Source: Acinetobacter ursingii DSM 16037 = CIP 107286 (GTDB taxonomy: Bacteria > Pseudomonadota > Gammaproteobacteria > Pseudomonadales > Moraxellaceae). From it: a stretch of DNA of 64,000 nucleotides. Below, piece after piece: positions 52,076 through 62,502 of the stretch (positions are counted from its first letter, which is position 1; each line of letters begins with the position of its first letter). Under the pieces are notes generated by a model. The model worked only from the letters and a program-made list of their open reading frames with translations. It did no database searches and had not been told where the DNA came from. The position numbers and the translations under genes were made by a program. The DNA lies in NCBI RefSeq assembly GCF_000368825.1, contig NZ_KB849716.1, positions 11,223-75,222 of the forward strand, read 5' to 3'.

Positions 52076-52762
52076 ATGATAGATAAAAGTGCAGCGACCC
52101 TCGCGGAAGCGCTCTCCCAGATTAAAGACGGTGCCACCATTTTAATTGGCGGCTTTGGTACAGCAGGTCAACCCGCTGAACTGATTGATGGTTTAATCGA
52201 ACTTGGACTGAAAGACCTCACCATCGTCAGCAACAATGCAGGCAATGGCGACTACGGTCTTGCCAAGCTACTCAAAACTGGCGCAGTCAAAAAAATCATC
52301 TGCTCATTCCCACGTCAAGCCGACTCATACGTGTTTGATGAACTGTATCGTGCAGGCAAAATCGAACTGGAAATCGTACCACAGGGCAATCTGGCTTGCC
52401 GTATGCAAGCCGCAGGCATGGGACTTGGTCCAATCTACACCCCAACAGGTTTTGGTACATTGTTGGCTGAGGGTAAACCGACCCTTCAATATGACGGCAA
52501 AGACTACGTTTTAGAAAATCCAATCAAAGCCGACTTTGCCCTGATTAAAGCGCATAAAGGCGACCGCTGGGGCAATCTGGTCTATCGCAAATCTGCACGA
52601 AACTTTGGCCCAATTATGGCGATGGCTGCCGATGTAACCATTGCCCAAGTCAGTGAAGTGGTTGAACTCGGTGAGCTTGATCAAGAAGTAGTCGTGACCC
52701 CAGGCATCTTTGTACAACACGTGGTACAGGTACAGCCTGCACCCGCACCTGTTTCAGCATAA
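52076..52762 (+). CDS. pcaI: 3-oxoadipate CoA-transferase subunit A
   Basis: The 228-residue alpha subunit of the succinyl-CoA:3-oxoadipate CoA-transferase acts near the end of the protocatechuate pathway. GGFGTAGQPAELIDGL near residue 24, VPQGNLACRMQAAGMGLG near 102 and DRWGNLVYRKSARNFGPIMAMAA near 162 are the family blocks. It has a short Pro/Ala-rich tail (VQPAPAPVSA). It is the first gene of the supraoperon. The codon use in pcaIJF is more C/G-rich than in neighbouring genes. Confidence 0.93.
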   Translation: MIDKSAATLAEALSQIKDGATILIGGFGTAGQPAELIDGLIELGLKDLTIVSNNAGNGDYGLAKLLKTGAVKKIICSFPRQADSYVFDELYRAGKIELEIVPQGNLACRMQAAGMGLGPIYTPTGFGTLLAEGKPTLQYDGKDYVLENPIKADFALIKAHKGDRWGNLVYRKSARNFGPIMAMAADVTIAQVSEVVELGELDQEVVVTPGIFVQHVVQVQPAPAPVSA

Positions 52763-52772
52763 GGAGAACGAC

Positions 52773-53426
52773 ATGAGTTATCAAAAACTAAGCCGTGACC
52801 AGATTGCACAGCGTGTGGCACAAGACATTCCCGAAGGTTCATATGTCAATCTTGGTATTGGATTACCGACCAAAATTGCCAGCTACCTGCCTGCGGACAA
52901 AGATGTATTCCTACATTCAGAAAATGGCTTACTGGCATTTGGCCCACCACCCGCAAAAGGTGAAGAAGATCCAGAACTGATCAATGCCGGTAAAGAATAC
53001 GTGACCATGCTCAAAGGTGGTTGTTTCTTCCATCATGGTGATTCATTCGCGATGATGCGTGGTGGACATCTCGATATTTGTGTATTAGGTGCCTTCCAGA
53101 TTGCCGCTAATGGCGACCTTGCCAACTGGCATACCGGTGCACCTGATGCAATTCCATCGGTAGGTGGAGCGATGGACTTGGCCGTCGGTGCAAAGAAAGT
53201 CTTTGTGACCACGGATCACGTGACTAAAAAAGGCGAACCGAAGATTGTTGCAGAACTGACTTATCCTGCCACAGGGCAAAAATGTGTAGATCGCATCTAC
53301 ACCGATTTATGCATTATTGATGTGACACCAGAAGGTCTGAAAGTGACTGAGAAAGTAGAAGGTTTAAGCTTTGACGAATTACAAAGCTTGACGGGTGCAA
53401 CGCTGATTGATGCGACACAGGGATAA
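52773..53426 (+). CDS. pcaJ: 3-oxoadipate CoA-transferase subunit B
   Basis: The 217-residue beta subunit holds the catalytic glutamate in LHSENGLLAFGPPPAKGEEDP near residue 47. The ATG at 52773 follows AAGGAGAACGAC; a longer reading overlaps pcaI and is rejected. It shows the same order and spacing as pcaI-pcaJ in ADP1, with pcaF 12 bp downstream. Confidence 0.93.
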   Translation: MSYQKLSRDQIAQRVAQDIPEGSYVNLGIGLPTKIASYLPADKDVFLHSENGLLAFGPPPAKGEEDPELINAGKEYVTMLKGGCFFHHGDSFAMMRGGHLDICVLGAFQIAANGDLANWHTGAPDAIPSVGGAMDLAVGAKKVFVTTDHVTKKGEPKIVAELTYPATGQKCVDRIYTDLCIIDVTPEGLKVTEKVEGLSFDELQSLTGATLIDATQG

Positions 53427-53438
53427 GGATAACTGAAT

Positions 53439-54644
53439 ATGAAAAATGCATACATCGTTGATGCAATCCGTACCCCATTTGGTCGTTACGCAGGTGGTTT
53501 AGCACCAGTTCGCACTGATGACTTGGGTGCTGTACCAATTACTGCATTGATGCAACGCAACCCAAGCGTGAACTGGCAACAAGTCGATGACGTGATTTAT
53601 GGTTGTGCCAATCAGGCAGGCGAAGACAACCGCAACGTGGGACGAATGTCCGCACTGCTTGCAGGTTTACCCGTTGAAGTCCCTGCAACCACAGTGAATC
53701 GTTTATGTGGATCATCACTGGATGCGATTGCGATGGCAGCACGTGCGATTAAAGCGGGTGAAGCTAACTTAATCATTGCAGGTGGTGTCGAAAGCATGAG
53801 TCGCGCACCGTATGTGATGGGTAAATCAGAAGGTGCATTTGGTCGTAGCCAAAAGATTGAAGACACCACCATGGGCTGGCGGTTCATCAATCCAAAGCTG
53901 AAAGCCATGTATGGTGTCGACAGCATGCCACAAACGGCTGAAAACGTGGCAGAGCAGTTTGATATCAACCGTGAAGATCAAGACCAGTTTGCTTATAGCA
54001 GTCAACAACGCACGGCAGCAGCACAAGCCAAAGGCTATTTTGCCAAAGAAATCGTGCCTGTCACGATCCCGCAGCGCAAAGGCGATCCGATCATCATCGA
54101 TACCGATGAGCATCCACGTGCATCGACCACTTTAGAAGCTTTAGCCAAACTTAAAGGCGTGGTTAAAGCAGACGGTACAGTGACTGCGGGCAATGCATCT
54201 GGCATTAATGATGGTGCAGCGGCATTACTCATTGCTTCTGATGAAGCGATTGCACAATACCAGCTAAAACCCCGTGCCAAGATCATTGCAGCAACCACAG
54301 TGGGTATTGAACCACGGATTATGGGTTTTGCACCTGCGTCTGCGATTAAAAAACTATTGAAGCGAGCTAATTTGACTATTGATCAGATGGATGTGATTGA
54401 GCTGAATGAAGCCTTTGCAGCGCAAGCTTTAGCCTGTACCCGTGATTTAGGTCTACAAGACGATGATGTACGAGTGAATCCAAATGGCGGTGCGATTGCA
54501 TTGGGTCATCCATTGGGTGCATCTGGAGCACGGCTGGTCACGACAGCACTGAATCAACTTGAACAAACAGGCGGTACGTATGCGTTATGTTCAATGTGTA
54601 TTGGTGTAGGTCAGGGTATTGCCTTGATTATTGAGCGGGTTTAA
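53439..54644 (+). CDS. pcaF: 3-oxoadipyl-CoA thiolase
   Basis: The 401-residue thiolase splits 3-oxoadipyl-CoA into succinyl-CoA and acetyl-CoA. The nucleophile is in [11 protein letters not shown] near residue 90, the histidine in [17 protein letters not shown] near 359, and the second cysteine in SMCIGVGQG near 387. Length equals PcaF of other Acinetobacter. It is paralogous to dcaF at 30504. Confidence 0.93.
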   Translation: MKNAYIVDAIRTPFGRYAGGLAPVRTDDLGAVPITALMQRNPSVNWQQVDDVIYGCANQAGEDNRNVGRMSALLAGLPVEVPATTVNRLCGSSLDAIAMAARAIKAGEANLIIAGGVESMSRAPYVMGKSEGAFGRSQKIEDTTMGWRFINPKLKAMYGVDSMPQTAENVAEQFDINREDQDQFAYSSQQRTAAAQAKGYFAKEIVPVTIPQRKGDPIIIDTDEHPRASTTLEALAKLKGVVKADGTVTAGNASGINDGAAALLIASDEAIAQYQLKPRAKIIAATTVGIEPRIMGFAPASAIKKLLKRANLTIDQMDVIELNEAFAAQALACTRDLGLQDDDVRVNPNGGAIALGHPLGASGARLVTTALNQLEQTGGTYALCSMCIGVGQGIALIIERV

Positions 54645-54655
54645 GGAAAGTCATC

Positions 54656-56011
54656 ATGAGCCAGTTATATGCCAGCTTGTTTTACCAAAAAGAGGTGACT
54701 GAAATTTTCAGTGACCGTACTTTAGTGTCATATATGGTTGAAGCTGAAGTAGCACTGGCGCAAGCACAGGCACAGGTTGGGGTGATTCCTCAATCTGCTG
54801 CTGATGTGATTGAGCGTACTGCAAAAACAGCATTGGAACACATTGATTTTGATGCTTTGGCAACCGCAACAGGTTTGGCAGGAAATATTGCCATTCCATT
54901 TGTAAAACAGTTGACTGCCATCGTCAAACAAGCGGATGAAGATGCTGCGCGATATGTACATTGGGGTGCAACCAGTCAGGATATTTTAGATACAGCCTGT
55001 ATTTTGCAATGTCGTGCTGCTTTAGCCATTGTACAAAATCAAGTTCAGCAGTGTTATGACACTGCTTTGTCTCAAGCACAATCTTATCGTTATCAAGTGA
55101 TGATGGGTCGCACATGGTTGCAACAGGCTTTACCGATTACTTTAGGTCATAAATTGGCACGTTGGGCTTCTGCTTTTAAACGTGATCTGGATCGTATAGA
55201 TGCCATGAAAGCACGTGTTTTAACCGCGCAACTGGGTGGTGCTGTAGGTTCATTGGCTTCATTGCAGAATCAAGGCTCAATGGTTGTCGATGCTTTTGCA
55301 CATCAATTACAGCTAAATGCAGCCGCTTGTACTTGGCATGGTGAACGCGATCGTATCGTTGAAATCGCAAGTGTACTTGGCATGATTACGGGCAGCGTAG
55401 GCAAAATGGCGCGTGACTGGTCACTCATGATGCAGACTGAAATTGCAGAAGTTTTTGAGCCTACTGCGACAGGTCGCGGTGGTTCATCAACTATGCCACA
55501 TAAGCGTAATCCAGTCGCAGCGGCATCTGTATTGGCAGCAGCAAATCGTGTGCCAGCACTGATGTCGAGCATTTATCAAAGTATGGTGCAAGAGCATGAG
55601 CGCGGCTTAGGTAGTTGGCATGCAGAATGGTTGTGTTTACCTGAAATTTTTCAACTCACCGCAGGTGCATTAGAGCGCACTTTGGATGTGTTACAAGGCA
55701 TGGAAGTCAATACGGATAACATGCAACGTAATATCGAGTGTACCCATGGGCTGGTTATGGCAGAAGCGGTGATGATGGCATTGGCACCGCATATGGGGCG
55801 TCTTAATGCGCATCATGTGGTGGAAGCTGCATGCAAAAAAGCAGTTGCAGAACAGACACATTTAAAAGATGTAATTTCAAACATTGAAGACGTGAAGCAA
55901 TATTTTAATGCCTCACAACTTGATGAAATTTTTAAACCTGAGTCATATCTGGGCAATATTCAAGACCAGATCGACGCAGTATTGCAGGAAGCAAAAGGAG
56001 TGGCAAAGTGA
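54656..56011 (+). CDS. pcaB: 3-carboxy-cis,cis-muconate cycloisomerase
   Basis: The 451-residue enzyme of the fumarase/aspartase superfamily lactonises carboxymuconate. The superfamily signature GGSSTMPHKRNPV near residue 275 is intact, and HWGATSQDILDT near 101 and GRTWLQQALPITLGHKLA near 144 are the other two conserved regions. It overlaps pcaD by 4 bp (GTGA). Confidence 0.93.
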   Translation: MSQLYASLFYQKEVTEIFSDRTLVSYMVEAEVALAQAQAQVGVIPQSAADVIERTAKTALEHIDFDALATATGLAGNIAIPFVKQLTAIVKQADEDAARYVHWGATSQDILDTACILQCRAALAIVQNQVQQCYDTALSQAQSYRYQVMMGRTWLQQALPITLGHKLARWASAFKRDLDRIDAMKARVLTAQLGGAVGSLASLQNQGSMVVDAFAHQLQLNAAACTWHGERDRIVEIASVLGMITGSVGKMARDWSLMMQTEIAEVFEPTATGRGGSSTMPHKRNPVAAASVLAAANRVPALMSSIYQSMVQEHERGLGSWHAEWLCLPEIFQLTAGALERTLDVLQGMEVNTDNMQRNIECTHGLVMAEAVMMALAPHMGRLNAHHVVEAACKKAVAEQTHLKDVISNIEDVKQYFNASQLDEIFKPESYLGNIQDQIDAVLQEAKGVAK

Positions 56012-56808
56012 GCGAACACGACAGCATCATGATGACCAATCGTCAAGGCAAAACATTATCTGTCCAGATCAATGGGCCTGAAAATGCACCTGCAATCGTA
56101 TTTTCAAACTCATTGGGTACAGATCATGGGATGTGGCAACCGCAAGTTGCTGCATTAAAAAGCCAGTATCGAGTTGTAACTTATGACACCCGTGGTCATG
56201 GTCAAAGTGATGTCATTGAAAATACAACACTACAAAATCTGGGTGAAGATGTCATCGATATTTTGGATGCACTCAACATTGAAAAAGCACATTTTTGCGG
56301 TATTTCAATGGGCGGTATGACTGCACTCTGGTTGGGTATTCATCAATCTCAACGCTTTAATAGCATTACTGTGGCGAATTCTGCTGCCAAAATTTGGACA
56401 GTCGAGGGTTGGAATGCACGTGCAGATACAGTTGAAGTAAACGGCTTGGCTGATTTGGTCGCATCCACACATACGCGTTGGTTTAGCGATAAGTTCGATT
56501 ATCAAAATAATGATTTGGCACAACAAACCATTCAGAGTCTGGCCAATACACCAGCTCAAGGTTATGCCAATGCCTGTCGTGCTTTGGCAAAGGCGGATGT
56601 ACGTGAACAACTTGCATCGATTGCGATTCCAACTTTGATTATTGCAGGAACTGCTGACCCTGTAACTACAGTTGCAGATGGTAAATTTATGCAACAGCAC
56701 ATCAAAGAAAGTCAGCTTTATATCATTGAAGCTTCTCATCTTTCCAATATTGAACAACCTGAAGCCTTTACTCAAGTCTTCAGTCAATTTATTGAGTCTA
56801 TTCAGTAG
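56008..56808 (+). CDS. pcaD: 3-oxoadipate enol-lactonase
   Basis: The 266-residue alpha/beta hydrolase opens the enol-lactone to 3-oxoadipate. The nucleophile elbow is in CGISMGGMTALWLG near residue 97, the acid in IAGTADPVT near 213, and the histidine in IEASHLSNIEQPEAF near 243. The start is GTG within the pcaB stop (GTGA), after AAAGGAGTGG. A short gap then leads to pcaK. Confidence 0.92.
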   Translation: MSEHDSIMMTNRQGKTLSVQINGPENAPAIVFSNSLGTDHGMWQPQVAALKSQYRVVTYDTRGHGQSDVIENTTLQNLGEDVIDILDALNIEKAHFCGISMGGMTALWLGIHQSQRFNSITVANSAAKIWTVEGWNARADTVEVNGLADLVASTHTRWFSDKFDYQNNDLAQQTIQSLANTPAQGYANACRALAKADVREQLASIAIPTLIIAGTADPVTTVADGKFMQQHIKESQLYIIEASHLSNIEQPEAFTQVFSQFIESIQ

Positions 56809-56848
56809 TTTAGATATTTAAAAGGACTTTAGGCCTTAGGAGGCAAAT

Positions 56849-58204
56849 ATGGCGTCTCAGGATTACGCTACTTCAAAAACGAGTTTAGATGCACAGGCAC
56901 TGATCAATGATGCTCCTTTAAGTAAGTATCAGTGGTTGATCGCCATTGTTTGTTTTCTCATTGTTTTTGTTGATGGTATTGATACTGCTGCAATGGGTTT
57001 TATTGCACCTGCATTGGCTCAGGATTGGGGTGTTGATCGTTCTCAACTTGGCCCTGTGATGAGTGCTGCATTGGGCGGGATGATTATCGGTGCGCTGGTT
57101 TCTGGCCCAACCGCTGACCGTTTTGGTCGAAAAATCGTTTTGTCTGTTTCCATGCTGATTTTTGGTGGTTTTACGCTGGCTTGTGCTTATTCAACCAATC
57201 TGGATAGTTTGGTGATTTTCCGCTTTTTGACGGGTATTGGTCTTGGTGCAGCCATGCCAAATGCCACCACATTATTTTCTGAGTATTGCCCAGCGCGCGT
57301 GCGTTCACTTTTAGTGACCTGCATGTTTTGTGGTTATAACTTGGGCATGGCAATGGGTGGTTTCATTAGTAGCTGGCTGATTCCAGCCCATGGTTGGCAT
57401 AGCCTATTTTTATTAGGTGGCTGGGCGCCTCTAATCTTAATGCTTCTGGTGATTTTCTGTCTGCCTGAATCTTATCGCTTCTTAATTGTAAAAGGCGGCA
57501 ATAACGAAAAAGTACGTCAGATTTTGACACGTATTGCGCCACAGCAAGTACAAGGCGTCACTGAATTTCATGTGCCTGAAGAAAAAGCCAATGTAGGTGA
57601 TAAAAAAGGCGTGTTCGGCATGCTGTTTTCACCAAAATATGTCAAAGGTACTGTTTTACTTTGGCTGACTTACTTCATGGGTTTGGTTGTTATTTACCTG
57701 TTGACCAGTTGGTTGCCAACACTTATGCGTGAAACGGGCGCATCGCTTGAACGCGCAGCATTTATCGGTGGTTTATTCCAGTTTGGTGGTGTGCTCAGTG
57801 CTTTGTTTATTGGTTGGGCAATGGATCGTTTCAATCCAAACCGTATCATCGCTGGCTTTTATTTAGCTGCTGGTATTTTTGCCCTAATTGTCGGTCAAAG
57901 TTTATCTAATCCGACTTTACTTGCTGTCTTTGTTCTGTGTGCAGGTATTGCGGTCAATGGTGCGCAATCTTCTATGCCTGTACTGAGTGCGCGTTTTTAT
58001 CCAACCCAATGTCGTGCGACAGGTGTCGCTTGGATGTCAGGTATTGGTCGTTTTGGCGCGGTTTTTGGTGCATGGATTGGTGCGGTTTTGTTAGGTAATA
58101 ACTGGTCATTTACCATGATCCTAAGCATGTTGTTTATTCCTGCTGCCGCTGCCGCTGTCGCAATCTTTGTTAAATCTGTTGTTGCACATACGGATGCAAC
58201 TTGA
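56849..58204 (+). CDS. pcaK: 4-hydroxybenzoate/protocatechuate MFS transporter
   Basis: This 451-residue AAHS-family proton symporter has 12 segments. Its motifs are VFVDGIDTAAMGFIAPAL in TM1, GPTADRFGRKIVL after TM2 and GWAMDRFNPNRIIAGF in the central loop. It imports protocatechuate or 4-hydroxybenzoate, including protocatechuate formed in the periplasm by QuiC. The start follows TTAGGAGGCAAAT, the strongest ribosome site in the cluster. Confidence 0.93.
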   Translation: MASQDYATSKTSLDAQALINDAPLSKYQWLIAIVCFLIVFVDGIDTAAMGFIAPALAQDWGVDRSQLGPVMSAALGGMIIGALVSGPTADRFGRKIVLSVSMLIFGGFTLACAYSTNLDSLVIFRFLTGIGLGAAMPNATTLFSEYCPARVRSLLVTCMFCGYNLGMAMGGFISSWLIPAHGWHSLFLLGGWAPLILMLLVIFCLPESYRFLIVKGGNNEKVRQILTRIAPQQVQGVTEFHVPEEKANVGDKKGVFGMLFSPKYVKGTVLLWLTYFMGLVVIYLLTSWLPTLMRETGASLERAAFIGGLFQFGGVLSALFIGWAMDRFNPNRIIAGFYLAAGIFALIVGQSLSNPTLLAVFVLCAGIAVNGAQSSMPVLSARFYPTQCRATGVAWMSGIGRFGAVFGAWIGAVLLGNNWSFTMILSMLFIPAAAAAVAIFVKSVVAHTDAT

Positions 58205-58219
58205 TCTGAGGTTTCTCTA

Positions 58220-58624
58220 ATGAATGATGAACAACGTTATAAACAAGGACTTGAAGTCCGCACTGAAGTTCTAGGTGAAAAGCACGTCAACCGTTCACTT
58301 GAGAACCTGAATGACTTCAACTCAGATTTTCAAAATTTTATTAGTCGTTATGCATGGGGCGAGGTCTGGTCTCGTCCAGGTCTACCACGTCATACACGCA
58401 GTCTGGTTACGATGGGTATTTTGCTTGCGTTAGGACGTGAAGCAGAGCTGCGTATGCATATTCGTGCTTGTTTCAACAACGGCGTAACTAAAGATGAACT
58501 TAAGGAATTATTCCTTCATTCATCACTTTACGCAGGCTTACCCGCAGCAAATGCCGCCATGCATATGGCAGAAGAAGTTTTTGTAGAGCTAGGGATTGGC
58601 TCAGACCAAGACGGTCAACAGTAA
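58220..58624 (+). CDS. pcaC: 4-carboxymuconolactone decarboxylase
   Basis: This 134-residue protein of the CMD/AhpD fold decarboxylates carboxymuconolactone to 3-oxoadipate enol-lactone. It shows EVWSRPGLPRHTRSLVTMGILLALGREAEL near the middle and the C-terminal LHSSLYAGLPAANAAMHMAEE block. It lies 15 bp after pcaK and 36 bp before pcaH. Confidence 0.92.
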   Translation: MNDEQRYKQGLEVRTEVLGEKHVNRSLENLNDFNSDFQNFISRYAWGEVWSRPGLPRHTRSLVTMGILLALGREAELRMHIRACFNNGVTKDELKELFLHSSLYAGLPAANAAMHMAEEVFVELGIGSDQDGQQ

Positions 58625-58648
58625 CGGTTCAAGGATTTTACTTTTTAA

Positions 58649-59386
<738 letters not shown>

Positions 59387-59403
59387 TGGATGGAGTAAAT
59401 AAC

Positions 59404-60033
59404 ATGAATGGTTGGAATTTTCAGGAACTCAAAGAAACCCCATCTCAAACAGGTGGTCCATACGTACATATTGGTCTTTTACCTAAACAAGCCAATATCG
59501 AAGTGTTTGAACACAATCTGGATAACAATCTTGTGCAGGAAAATACACAAGGTGAATGTATCCGTTTGGAAGGTCAGGTATTTGATGGTCTAGGTTTACC
59601 GCTACGCGATGTTTTAATTGAAATCTGGCAAGCAGATGCGAAGGGCGTATATCCAAGTCAGGCTGATTCTCAAGACAAACAAGCCGATCCAAACTTTTTG
59701 GGTTGGGGGCGCACAGGTGCTGATTTTAATACAGGCTTTTGGAGTTTCAATACCATTAAGCCGGGTGCTGTTCCGGGTCGTAAAGGCTCCACTCAGGCAC
59801 CGCATATTGCACTGATTATTTTTGCACGTGGCATCAACATCGGTCTAAACACGCGTGTTTATTTTGATGATGAAGCAGAAGCCAATGCCAAAGATCCAGT
59901 ATTGAATAGCATTGAATGGGCGACTCGTCGTCAAACGCTGATTGCTAAACGTGAAGAGCGTGATGGTGAAATCGTATACCGTTTTGACATCCGAATTCAG
60001 GGTGAAGATGAAACTGTCTTTTTTGATATTTAA
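59404..60033 (+). CDS. pcaG: Protocatechuate 3,4-dioxygenase alpha subunit
   Basis: This 209-residue subunit partners PcaH in an (alpha-beta) oligomer that opens the ring of protocatechuate to 3-carboxymuconate. Blocks are TPSQTGGPYVHIGL, EIWQADAKGVYPSQ and GFWSFNTIKPGAVPG; it lacks the full iron-ligand set, as alpha subunits do. The ATG at 59404 matches the known N terminus (MNGWNFQELKETPSQ); an ATG at 59386 overlapping the pcaH stop is less likely. Confidence 0.94.
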   Translation: MNGWNFQELKETPSQTGGPYVHIGLLPKQANIEVFEHNLDNNLVQENTQGECIRLEGQVFDGLGLPLRDVLIEIWQADAKGVYPSQADSQDKQADPNFLGWGRTGADFNTGFWSFNTIKPGAVPGRKGSTQAPHIALIIFARGINIGLNTRVYFDDEAEANAKDPVLNSIEWATRRQTLIAKREERDGEIVYRFDIRIQGEDETVFFDI

Positions 60034-60043
60034 TGATGGAATC

Positions 60044-60068
60044 AACTGTACGTTTTTGGCGTACAGTT
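60044..60068. repeat. Hairpin between pcaG and quiB
   Basis: AACTGTACG and CGTACAGTT form a perfect 9-bp stem with a 7-base loop. There is no T tract. It lies at the pca/qui boundary of the supraoperon. Confidence 0.7.
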
Positions 60069-60092
60069 CTCTTGGTTTACAAGGAAACGTAA

Positions 60093-60962
60093 ATGTTCAA
60101 TACCAATAAACTCGTTAAACAACTTTGCATCAGTGGTGCATTATTCATGTCTATGCCTTTTGCATCAGTTCATGCTGTAGAAGCAACGACAGCGCCTGCA
60201 CATGCATCCTATATTGTAAAAAATCTTAATATTGGTGAATTACCTGTTAAAACCATTGTGCCGATTACGGCAAAAACCAAAGAACAGGCAATCGCACAAG
60301 CTAAAGTAATTGCAGCCAACAAAGATGCAGATATTGCAGAATTTCGTATTGACTTGCTTGAATTTGCAAGCGATAGCAAACAAGTGATTGCCTTAGGTCA
60401 AGAACTGAACCAGATTTTAAAAGACAAGCCTTTACTTACCACCATCCGTACTGCGAATGAAGGCGGAAAGTTGCAAGTAACGGATCAAGACTATGAAAAG
60501 ATCTATAGTGAATATCTGAAAAAACCGTTTATGCAATTGCTGGACATTGAGATGTTCCGTGATCCAGCAGCGGTTGCCAAATTGACCAAGCTTGCACACC
60601 AGAAAAAAGTACTGGTTGTGATGTCAAACCACGACTTTGACAAAACACCAAGTGAGCAGGAAATTGTCAGCCGATTGCTGAAACAGGATCAAATGGGTGC
60701 TGATATTTTAAAAATTGCGGTAATGCCAAAATCCAAGCAAAACGTATTTACCTTGATGAATGCCACCTTGAAAGTCAGTGAGCAAAGTAAAAAGCCGCTT
60801 TTAACCATGTCGATGGGGCGTTTAGGCACGATTTCCCGTATTGCAACTGCCAATATGGGCGGAAGTTTAAGCTTCGGCATGATTGGAGAGGCTTCAGCAC
60901 CGGGACAAATTGATGTCACTCAACTCAAACAATTCCTTAAAACGGTTCAACCTACACCTTAA
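60093..60962 (+). CDS. quiB: Catabolic 3-dehydroquinate dehydratase, type I, exported
   Basis: The 289-residue enzyme dehydrates 3-dehydroquinate to 3-dehydroshikimate. A signal peptide (about 1-29, ending SVHA) directs it to the periplasm, unlike the biosynthetic enzyme. Type I catalytic residues are the Schiff-base lysine in GADILKIAVMPKS near residue 209 and the histidine in VVMSNHDFDKTP near 178; EFRIDLLEF near 86 and TTIRTANEGGKL near 110 complete the family pattern. Confidence 0.92.
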   Translation: MFNTNKLVKQLCISGALFMSMPFASVHAVEATTAPAHASYIVKNLNIGELPVKTIVPITAKTKEQAIAQAKVIAANKDADIAEFRIDLLEFASDSKQVIALGQELNQILKDKPLLTTIRTANEGGKLQVTDQDYEKIYSEYLKKPFMQLLDIEMFRDPAAVAKLTKLAHQKKVLVVMSNHDFDKTPSEQEIVSRLLKQDQMGADILKIAVMPKSKQNVFTLMNATLKVSEQSKKPLLTMSMGRLGTISRIATANMGGSLSFGMIGEASAPGQIDVTQLKQFLKTVQPTP

Positions 60963-60980
60963 CAAGACAGGGAACATGTC

Positions 60981-62441
60981 ATGAAATTAACTTCTTTACG
61001 CCTATCTTTATTGGCGCTGGGCTTGGTAACTTCTGGTTTTGCAGCGGCAGAAACTTATGTCGTTGATCGTTATCAGGATGACAATGAAAAAGGTTCTTTG
61101 CGCTGGGCGATTGAACAATCCAACGCTAACGCAGCTCAGGAAAATCAAATCCTGATTCAAGCGGTGGGTAAAGCCCCTTATGTGATTAAAGTTAACCAAC
61201 CATTACCACCGATCAAGTCCTCTGTAAAAATTATAGGGACAGAGTGGGATAAAACGGGTGAGTTTATCGCCATTGATGGTTCAAACTACATTAAAGGTGA
61301 AGGTGCTAAAGCTTGTCCTGGGGCAAATCCTGAACAGTATGGTACCAATGTTCGTACAATGACTTTACCCGGTCTGGTTCTACAAGACGTGAATGGGGTA
61401 ACTCTTAAAGGTCTGGATGTTCACCGCTTCTGTATTGGTGTTTTAGTGAATCGTTCAAGTAACAACCTGATTCAGCATAACCGCATCAGTAATAACTATG
61501 GTGGAGCGGGTGTCATGATCACAGGTGATGATGGAAAGGGCAATCCGACTTCAACCACGACCAACAATAATAAAGTGCTAGACAATCAATTTATCGACAA
61601 TGGCGATGGATTAGAGCTCACACGTGGCGCAGCATTTAACCTGATTGCCAATAACCTATTTACTTCCACCAAAGCCAATCCTGAGCCATCACAAGGGATT
61701 GAAATCCTTTGGGGTAACGACAATGCCGTTGTAGGAAATAAATTTGAAAACTATTCCGATGGTTTGCAAATTAACTGGGGCAAGCGTAACTACATTGCGT
61801 ATAACGAATTGACCAATAACTCATTAGGATTCAATCTGACAGGTGATGGCAATATCTTTGACAGCAATAAAGTACATGGCAATCGTATCGGTATCGCGAT
61901 CCGTTCTGAAAAAGATGCCAATGCACGTACGACTTTGACCAAAAACCAGATTTGGGATAACGGCAAAGACATTAAACGTTGTGAAGCAGGGGGTTCCTGT
62001 GTTCCGAATCAGCGTCTTGGTGCGATCGTTTTTGGCGTTCCTGCACTTGAACACGAAGGCTTTGTTGGTTCGCGTGGTGGCGGTGTGGTGATTGAGCCCG
62101 CAAAACTACAAAAAACCTGTACGCAGCCGAATCAACAAAACTGTAATGCTATTCCAAATCAGGGCATTCAGGCACCTAAACTTACGCTCAATAAAAAACA
62201 GTTGAGCATTGAAGTTAAAGGAACACCAAACCAGCGTTATCACGTTGAATTTTTTGGAAATCGCAATGCTTCTTCATCTGAGGCTGAGCAATATCTGGGT
62301 TCAATGGTGGTAATGACAAATGCACAAGGTGTTGCAAAAGCTAACTGGACACCAAAAACGGTAATGCCTTCTATTACAGCCAATGTCACGGATCATTTGG
62401 GTGCAACATCTGAATTAAGTCCTGCGGTTCAGCTCAAATAA
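60981..62441 (+). CDS. quiC: 3-dehydroshikimate dehydratase, exported beta-helix type
   Basis: The 486-residue enzyme converts 3-dehydroshikimate to protocatechuate. The signal peptide (MKLTSLRLSLLALGLVTSGF, cleaved after AAA) makes it periplasmic. The body from residue 60 to about 350 shows right-handed parallel beta-helix repeats such as NNLIQHNRISNNYGGAGVMITGDD and GNDNAVVGNKFENYSDGLQINWG. It is unrelated to the TIM-barrel AsbF/QutC-type enzymes. It lies 18 bp after quiB. Confidence 0.92.
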   Translation: MKLTSLRLSLLALGLVTSGFAAAETYVVDRYQDDNEKGSLRWAIEQSNANAAQENQILIQAVGKAPYVIKVNQPLPPIKSSVKIIGTEWDKTGEFIAIDGSNYIKGEGAKACPGANPEQYGTNVRTMTLPGLVLQDVNGVTLKGLDVHRFCIGVLVNRSSNNLIQHNRISNNYGGAGVMITGDDGKGNPTSTTTNNNKVLDNQFIDNGDGLELTRGAAFNLIANNLFTSTKANPEPSQGIEILWGNDNAVVGNKFENYSDGLQINWGKRNYIAYNELTNNSLGFNLTGDGNIFDSNKVHGNRIGIAIRSEKDANARTTLTKNQIWDNGKDIKRCEAGGSCVPNQRLGAIVFGVPALEHEGFVGSRGGGVVIEPAKLQKTCTQPNQQNCNAIPNQGIQAPKLTLNKKQLSIEVKGTPNQRYHVEFFGNRNASSSEAEQYLGSMVVMTNAQGVAKANWTPKTVMPSITANVTDHLGATSELSPAVQLK

Positions 62442-62459
62442 CAAAATTAAGGATAAAGC

Positions 62460-62482
62460 GGTGTCTTCGCTTTGAAGACACC
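62460..62482. repeat. Hairpin between quiC and quiX
   Basis: GGTGTCTTC and GAAGACACC form a perfect 9-bp stem with loop GCTTT. There is no T tract, so it is unlikely to terminate efficiently. Confidence 0.7.
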
Positions 62483-62502
62483 CAGATTAGAAAGGAAAGG
62501 AT

